Source of the DNA: JAZKHT01 sp040385245
GTDB lineage: Bacteria > Pseudomonadota > Alphaproteobacteria > Rhodobacterales > Rhodobacteraceae
Length of the DNA stretch: 64,000 nt
NCBI GenBank assembly: GCA_040385245.1
Contig: JAZKHT010000010.1
Span: forward strand, 1 to 64,000
Direction of reading: 5' to 3'
Position numbers and translations under genes: made by a program. Shown in pieces: positions 60,160 through 64,000 of this stretch; position 1 is the stretch's first letter, and each line of letters begins with the position of its first letter. Under the pieces are notes generated by a model. It did no database searches. It was not told where the DNA came from and saw only the letters and a list, made by a program, of their open reading frames with translations.

Positions 60160-60848
60160 TGCTGAAGATCGGGGTGCCGTCCAAAGGGCGGCTGATGGAA
60201 AAAACCTTTGACTGGTTCGGCGCGCGCGGCGTCACCATGCGGCAGACCGGGAATGAACGGGAATATTCCGGTGCCGTCGAAGGCATTGACGGGGTGGAAC
60301 TGGTGCTGCTTTCGGCGGGGGAAATCCCGCGCGAATTGTCGGCAGGCCGTATTCATCTGGGCGTGACGGGGTCCGACCTTGTGCGCGACAAGCTGGCCGA
60401 TTGGGACGCGCAGGTGCAGGAACTTTCCCCCTTGGGGTTCGGTCATGCGGACCTGATCATCGCCGTGCCCGCCTGCTGGATCGACGTCGACACGCTGGAC
60501 GATCTGGATGCCGCAGCGGCGGCCTTTCGCGCCGCACATGGCCACCGCCTGCGCATCGCCACCAAGTATCACCGCCTTGTCCGTGATTTCCTGACCGAAA
60601 ATGGTGTGGCCGACTATCAACTGGTCGACAGTCAGGGTGCGACCGAAGGCACCGTCAAGAACCTGACTGCCGAGGCGATTGCCGACATCACCTCAAGCGG
60701 GGAAACGCTGCGCGCGAACCATCTGAAAATCCTGTCCGACGGGCTGATCCATCAAAGTCAGGCCGTGCTGTTCCTGTCGCGCATGGCCCCGATGGATGCG
60801 GAAACAAAGGCCACGCTGGACCAGTTGTTGGCAAAGCTGGCGCTTTAG
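60159..60848 (+). CDS. hisG: ATP phosphoribosyltransferase, short form
   Basis: 229 residues, the short HisG lacking the regulatory C-terminal domain, as expected beside hisZ. It catalyses the first step of histidine synthesis. Features are the N-terminal IGVPSKGRLMEKTFDWF and the PRPP loop DSQGATEGTVKNL. It overlaps the convergent EamA gene by four bases. Confidence 0.96.
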   Translation: MLKIGVPSKGRLMEKTFDWFGARGVTMRQTGNEREYSGAVEGIDGVELVLLSAGEIPRELSAGRIHLGVTGSDLVRDKLADWDAQVQELSPLGFGHADLIIAVPACWIDVDTLDDLDAAAAAFRAAHGHRLRIATKYHRLVRDFLTENGVADYQLVDSQGATEGTVKNLTAEAIADITSSGETLRANHLKILSDGLIHQSQAVLFLSRMAPMDAETKATLDQLLAKLAL

Positions 60849-61717
60849 CGGCGGCTTGCCAAGGCCACGCCGAACGCGGCCAGCGCCATCCCGGCCCAGG
60901 CCAAAGTGGGCATCGCTTCGCCCAACAGGGGCCATGCGATCAGCGCCGACAGGGGTGGCACCAGATAGAACAGCGCCGATACGCGGCTGACCTCTCCGGC
61001 GCGGATCATGGCCAGCAGCAAGCTCATCGACACCAGCGAATTGCCGACCACCAGATAGACCAGCACGGCCACGAATTCGCCGTTCCAGGTGATCGTCGTA
61101 TCTTCGGTCAACAGGGCCAGCGGCACGGTGCAGACAGCCCCCACCGCGTATTGGATCAGGTTCGCCGTGACCGGGTGGTGCGTCACGCCGAACCGTTTTT
61201 CCCACAGTGTCCCGCCTGTCATCCCCAACAGCGCCGCAAAGGTGCAGAGCAGACCGAATAACCCCGACACCCCGACCTCGGACCGCGCGCCGATCACCAA
61301 GGCCGCGCCGGACAAACCCAGCGCCAGACCCAGCCAGCCGCGCCTGCCCACAACCTCGCCCAGCAGACGGGGGGCCGCCAGCGCCACAAGAATGGGCTGC
61401 AGACAGACGATGATCGCCACACCCCCAGCCGACACACCGGATTTGAACGCCACATAGCACAGCCCGAAATACACGACCTGGATCAGAAAGCCGACGATGG
61501 CGATATCGGCCACTGCGCGCAGGCTGCGTGGCATCGGCGGGCGCAAGACCAGCGCAACGGGGATCAGCAAGGCCAGGACCAGCACATATCGCAGCGCAAG
61601 CAGCGTCAGCGGGGCCGCGTGTTGCAGGCCCAGTTTGGCGACCGCAAAGCCCGCCGACCACAAGATCAAAAACACGAAAGGGGCCGTGATCAGCCAAAGG
61701 GGGCGGGGGGGCGTCAT
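60845..61717 (-). CDS. EamA/DMT-family transporter
   Basis: 290 residues with ten predicted helices in two EamA repeats: FLILWSAGFAVAKLGLQHAA and VVGNSLVSMSLLLAMIRAGE. The exported substrate is unknown. ATG 61717 is chosen because the first helix starts a few residues later; a GTG at 61726 is the alternative. Confidence 0.88.
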   Translation of the reverse strand: MTPPRPLWLITAPFVFLILWSAGFAVAKLGLQHAAPLTLLALRYVLVLALLIPVALVLRPPMPRSLRAVADIAIVGFLIQVVYFGLCYVAFKSGVSAGGVAIIVCLQPILVALAAPRLLGEVVGRRGWLGLALGLSGAALVIGARSEVGVSGLFGLLCTFAALLGMTGGTLWEKRFGVTHHPVTANLIQYAVGAVCTVPLALLTEDTTITWNGEFVAVLVYLVVGNSLVSMSLLLAMIRAGEVSRVSALFYLVPPLSALIAWPLLGEAMPTLAWAGMALAAFGVALASRR

Positions 61718-61819
61718 GCGCGGCACAGTGGCGCGCGCGCCGGCAGAAGGAAAGGGGCGATCCGGCGCAAAAGCATGGTTTCAGGCGGCGCGAAGTCGAT
61801 CCTGCATAACAGCACTTCC

Positions 61820-61844
61820 GCCTGACCGGCGACGGGTCAGGCGT
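61820..61844 (-). terminator. Hairpin after the DUF1489 gene
   Basis: CGCCTGACC (61820-61828) is perfectly complementary to GGTCAGGCG (61836-61844), four bases past the stop. There is no T-run, so it may be a weak or Rho-assisted terminator or an mRNA 3' stabiliser. Confidence 0.55.
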
Positions 61845-61848
61845 TCCG

Positions 61849-62280
61849 TTATCGCAGTCCGATTTCTGCCAGCGCCTGCGCCAGTTCAGGTGGCAGCGCC
61901 TCTTCCCGCTCTCGCCCCTTGGCCAGATCGCGGGGGCTGTCGGCGGGGTCCAGATAGCGCCAGCCTTGGAACGGGCGGCGGGGGGCTGCTTCGGTGCGGA
62001 CCACATCTGTGTCCAGCACCAACGCACAGCGCAGGATGCCGTCTGCCCCTTCGACCTTTTCCAGTCGCTGGATACGCTGGCGGGCAAGGATCACGCCTTT
62101 GATCACCCAATACAGCGACCCGCCGTTCACCACTTCTGCCTCGCGCTTGGGCCACATGCGGGTGACGTGCACCGCACATCCGGCAGGCCAGCGGTGGCGT
62201 TGGGCGTGCTGCCAGTCGGTCAGATCCTCGACCGACTCTGCGCCGACGCACAGCTTCAGGATGTTGATGTGATCGGCCAC
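61849..62280 (-). CDS. DUF1489-family protein
   Basis: 143-residue cytosolic protein of an alphaproteobacterial family of unknown function: INILKLCVGAESVEDLTDWQ, AVHVTRMWPKREAEVV, GGSLYWVIKGVILARQRI and QGWRYLDPADSPRDL. The high conservation of such proteins across the class suggests a housekeeping role that is not known. It is divergent from the ribonucleotide reductase gene. Confidence 0.85.
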   Translation of the reverse strand: MADHINILKLCVGAESVEDLTDWQHAQRHRWPAGCAVHVTRMWPKREAEVVNGGSLYWVIKGVILARQRIQRLEKVEGADGILRCALVLDTDVVRTEAAPRRPFQGWRYLDPADSPRDLAKGREREEALPPELAQALAEIGLR

Positions 62281-62346
62281 GAATCCCCCTTTGGTGACGT
62301 GTTGAGTGTAGTCCGATGGTTAATCGCTGCAAGGCACCGAAGCTGT

Positions 62347-62375
62347 TTGACCACCCGCTTCTGTGGGCGTATCTT
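62347..62375 (+). promoter_or_regulatory. Sigma-70-like promoter of the ribonucleotide reductase gene
   Basis: TTGACC (62347-62352), a 17-base spacer and TATCTT (62370-62375) match the -35/-10 pattern well and would give a leader of about 33 bases. No cobalamin riboswitch is visible in the short leader. Confidence 0.55.
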
Positions 62376-62415
62376 GTGTCCTCTCCCACTTTGCCCACAA
62401 ACTCAAGGACGCCTC

Positions 62416-64000
62416 ATGTCACCTTTCGCCGCCCCGATTGCCGAGCAGATCTGGGACATGAAATACCGCCTGAAAGCGCAGGACGGCACGCCCATCGACG
62501 GCACGGTCGAAGACACCTGGCGTCGCATCGCCCGCGCGCTGGCCGAGGTGGAAAAGGACGCGTCCCTCTGGGAAGACCGATTCTATGCGGCGTTGGAAGG
62601 GTTCAAATACCTGCCCGCTGGCCGGATCACCGCAGGGGCGGGCACCGGGCGCAGCGTCACGCTGTTCAACTGCTTTGTCATGGGCACCATCCCCGACAAC
62701 ATGGGCGGCATCTTTGACGGCCTGAAAGAGGCGGCGCTGACCATGCAGCAGGGCGGCGGGATCGGCTATGATTTCAGTACGATCCGGCCCCGTGGCGCCG
62801 AAGTCAAGGGCGTCGCCGCGGATGCCTCCGGCCCGTTGTCGTTCATGGATGTCTGGGATGCGATGTGCCGCACCATCATGTCGGCGGGCAGCAGGCGCGG
62901 CGCAATGATGGCCACCATGCGCTGCGACCACCCCGACATCGAGGCGTTCATCGAGGCGAAGAAAGATCCTGCCCGGCTGCGTATGTTCAACCTGTCGGTC
63001 CTTGTCACCGATCCGTTCATGGCCGCTGTCAAATCCGATGGCCCGTGGGAGCTGGTCTTTGACGGCAAGGTCTACAAGACCGTGCAGGCGCGCGATCTGT
63101 GGGCACGGATCATGCGCAACACCTTTGATTTCGCGGAACCGGGCGTGATCTTCATCGACCGCATCAACGCGATGAACAACCTTGCCTATTGCGAGACGAT
63201 TGCCGCCACCAACCCCTGCGGTGAACAGCCTTTGCCACCCTATGGCGCGTGCCTGCTTGGGTCGATCAACATGGCGACGCTGGTGACGGATGCGTTTACA
63301 CCTGCCGCCCGGATGGACGATGCGGCGATGGATACGCTGGTGCGCACCGCCGTGCGGATGATGGACAATGTGGTGGATGCCAGCCGCTTTCCCCTGCCGC
63401 AACAGGCGGCAGAGGCGCAGGCGAAACGCCGCATCGGTCTGGGCGTCACCGGTCTGGCCGATGCCTTGCTGATGCTGGGCCTGCGTTACGGGTCGCAGGA
63501 AGCGGCGGCGCAGACCGAGGCGTGGATGAAGGCCATCGCACGGGCGGCCTACCTCGCGTCCGTCGATCTGGCGCGGGAAAAGGGCGCGTTCCCGCTGTTT
63601 GATGCCGATGACTTCCTGGCCTCTGGCACGATGATGCAGATGGATGATGACGTGCGGGACTCGATCCGCACGCATGGCATCCGCAATGCACTGCTGACCT
63701 CTATCGCGCCCACGGGGACGATCAGCCTTTATGCAGGCAATGTCAGCTCTGGGATCGAGCCGGTCTTTGCCTATGCCTATACCCGCAAGGTTCTGCAAAA
63801 GGACGGATCCCGGACTGAAGAAGAGGTGGTCGATTATGCCGTCCGCCTGTGGCGCGAACTGCACGGCGACGCGGACTTGCCCAGCTATTTCGTCAATGCC
63901 CAGACATTGCCGCCATTGGATCACGTCCGCATGCAGGCAGCGGCGCAAAAGTGGATCGACAGCAGCATATCGAAAACCATCAACTGCCCCGAAGACATCA
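62416..64000 (+). CDS. nrdJ: Class II (adenosylcobalamin-dependent) ribonucleotide reductase, 3' truncated by window
   Basis: The first 528 codons are present with no stop before the window end. It reduces ribonucleotides using a B12-generated thiyl radical, independent of oxygen. Motifs are TLFNCFVMGTIPDNMGG, MQQGGGIGYDFSTIRP, SAGSRRGAMMATMRCDHPDI and ATNPCGEQPLPPYGACLLGS, which marks the NrdJ group. ATG 62416 follows CAAGGACGCCTC, where AAGGA is a suitable ribosome binding site. Confidence 0.93.
   Translation, partial: MSPFAAPIAEQIWDMKYRLKAQDGTPIDGTVEDTWRRIARALAEVEKDASLWEDRFYAALEGFKYLPAGRITAGAGTGRSVTLFNCFVMGTIPDNMGGIFDGLKEAALTMQQGGGIGYDFSTIRPRGAEVKGVAADASGPLSFMDVWDAMCRTIMSAGSRRGAMMATMRCDHPDIEAFIEAKKDPARLRMFNLSVLVTDPFMAAVKSDGPWELVFDGKVYKTVQARDLWARIMRNTFDFAEPGVIFIDRINAMNNLAYCETIAATNPCGEQPLPPYGACLLGSINMATLVTDAFTPAARMDDAAMDTLVRTAVRMMDNVVDASRFPLPQQAAEAQAKRRIGLGVTGLADALLMLGLRYGSQEAAAQTEAWMKAIARAAYLASVDLAREKGAFPLFDADDFLASGTMMQMDDDVRDSIRTHGIRNALLTSIAPTGTISLYAGNVSSGIEPVFAYAYTRKVLQKDGSRTEEEVVDYAVRLWRELHGDADLPSYFVNAQTLPPLDHVRMQAAAQKWIDSSISKTINCPEDI

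Noticed and set aside
60693..62087. Minus-strand frame of about 460 codons spanning the hisG end, the EamA gene and DUF1489
   Set aside because: It runs out of frame through three well supported genes and its composition is dominated by Arg, Gly and Ala.
62281..62415. Cobalamin riboswitch before nrdJ
   Set aside because: The spacer is only 135 bases, a good promoter lies about 40 bases before the start, and no B12-box-like sequence is visible.
62419..63948. Long minus-strand open frame over the ribonucleotide reductase gene
   Set aside because: The plus strand encodes unmistakable NrdJ motifs through the whole interval; the minus-strand peptide is low-complexity and His/Arg-rich.
1..64000. 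CRISPR array, tRNA or rRNA genes, prophage
   Set aside because: No regularly spaced direct repeats, no cloverleaf-type sequence in the spacers examined by eye, and no phage structural genes were found.

Overview
The window reads as chromosomal DNA of a GC-rich alphaproteobacterium, almost certainly a Rhodobacteraceae/roseobacter-group bacterium. The pointers are a complete beta-hydroxyaspartate cycle operon with its IclR-type regulator (bhcR/bhcABCD), a proX/proV/fused-permease osmolyte importer, PuuD-type urate oxidation, a VPLPA-CTERM surface protein, the split HisG/HisZ histidine system, a DUF1489 gene and an alphaproteobacterial-type Zur box. I see no rRNA, tRNA, prophage, intact insertion sequence or CRISPR array. 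Genes are densely packed, often with ATGA or TGATG start/stop overlaps.

Layout. 1-5308: two coupled genes of unknown function, an isoprenylcysteine-methyltransferase-like membrane protein, a WecA-like glycosyl-phosphate transferase and two small cytosolic proteins. 5423-12723: a GlxA/GbdR-like AraC regulator, a cold-shock protein, a flavin monooxygenase and a quaternary-amine ABC importer. 12740-17325: a glyoxalase-fold protein, a universal stress protein, a DUF2383 protein, PEP synthase and a hypothetical protein, with an FNR/Dnr-type box in one divergent promoter. 17428-24774: a VPLPA-CTERM protein, bhcR, bhcABCD and a divergent GAPDH-family gene. 24778-32425: a small secreted protein and a purine-degradation cluster (NCS2 permease, allA, ureidoglycine aminohydrolase, fused allantoinase/OHCU decarboxylase, uraH, LysR regulator, puuD). 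32427-36551: aldose epimerase and the Zur-controlled znuA / zur-znuC-znuB zinc uptake genes. 36777-42778: a dimethylglycine/sarcosine dehydrogenase, an EF-hand protein, an AhpD-like protein, a DAO-type oxidase and a sulfide:quinone oxidoreductase-like protein. 42931-52434: one leftward, tightly coupled operon xdhA-xdhB-xdhC plus a BMP-type nucleobase/nucleoside ABC importer. 52670-64000: housekeeping genes dnaE, slyX, hisS-hisZ-hisG, transporters, a DUF1489 gene and a class II ribonucleotide reductase cut by the window end.

How the genes work together. Purines imported by the BMP transporter or the NCS2 permease would be oxidised by xanthine dehydrogenase and PuuD, opened by UraH/UraD/allantoinase and finished by ureidoglycine aminohydrolase and AllA, which releases glyoxylate. 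The neighbouring beta-hydroxyaspartate cycle turns two glyoxylate into one oxaloacetate without losing carbon, and BhcR of this family senses glyoxylate. The quaternary-amine importer and the dimethylglycine/sarcosine dehydrogenase feed the same glycine/glyoxylate node, and PEP synthase offers a gluconeogenic exit. The allantoate-hydrolysing step is not encoded here.

The least expected structural signal is a family of short GC-palindromic elements with a core like GAGGATATTTGCGCCAAG. They lie between genes and, in two cases, appear to be translated in frame inside xdhA and xdhB.
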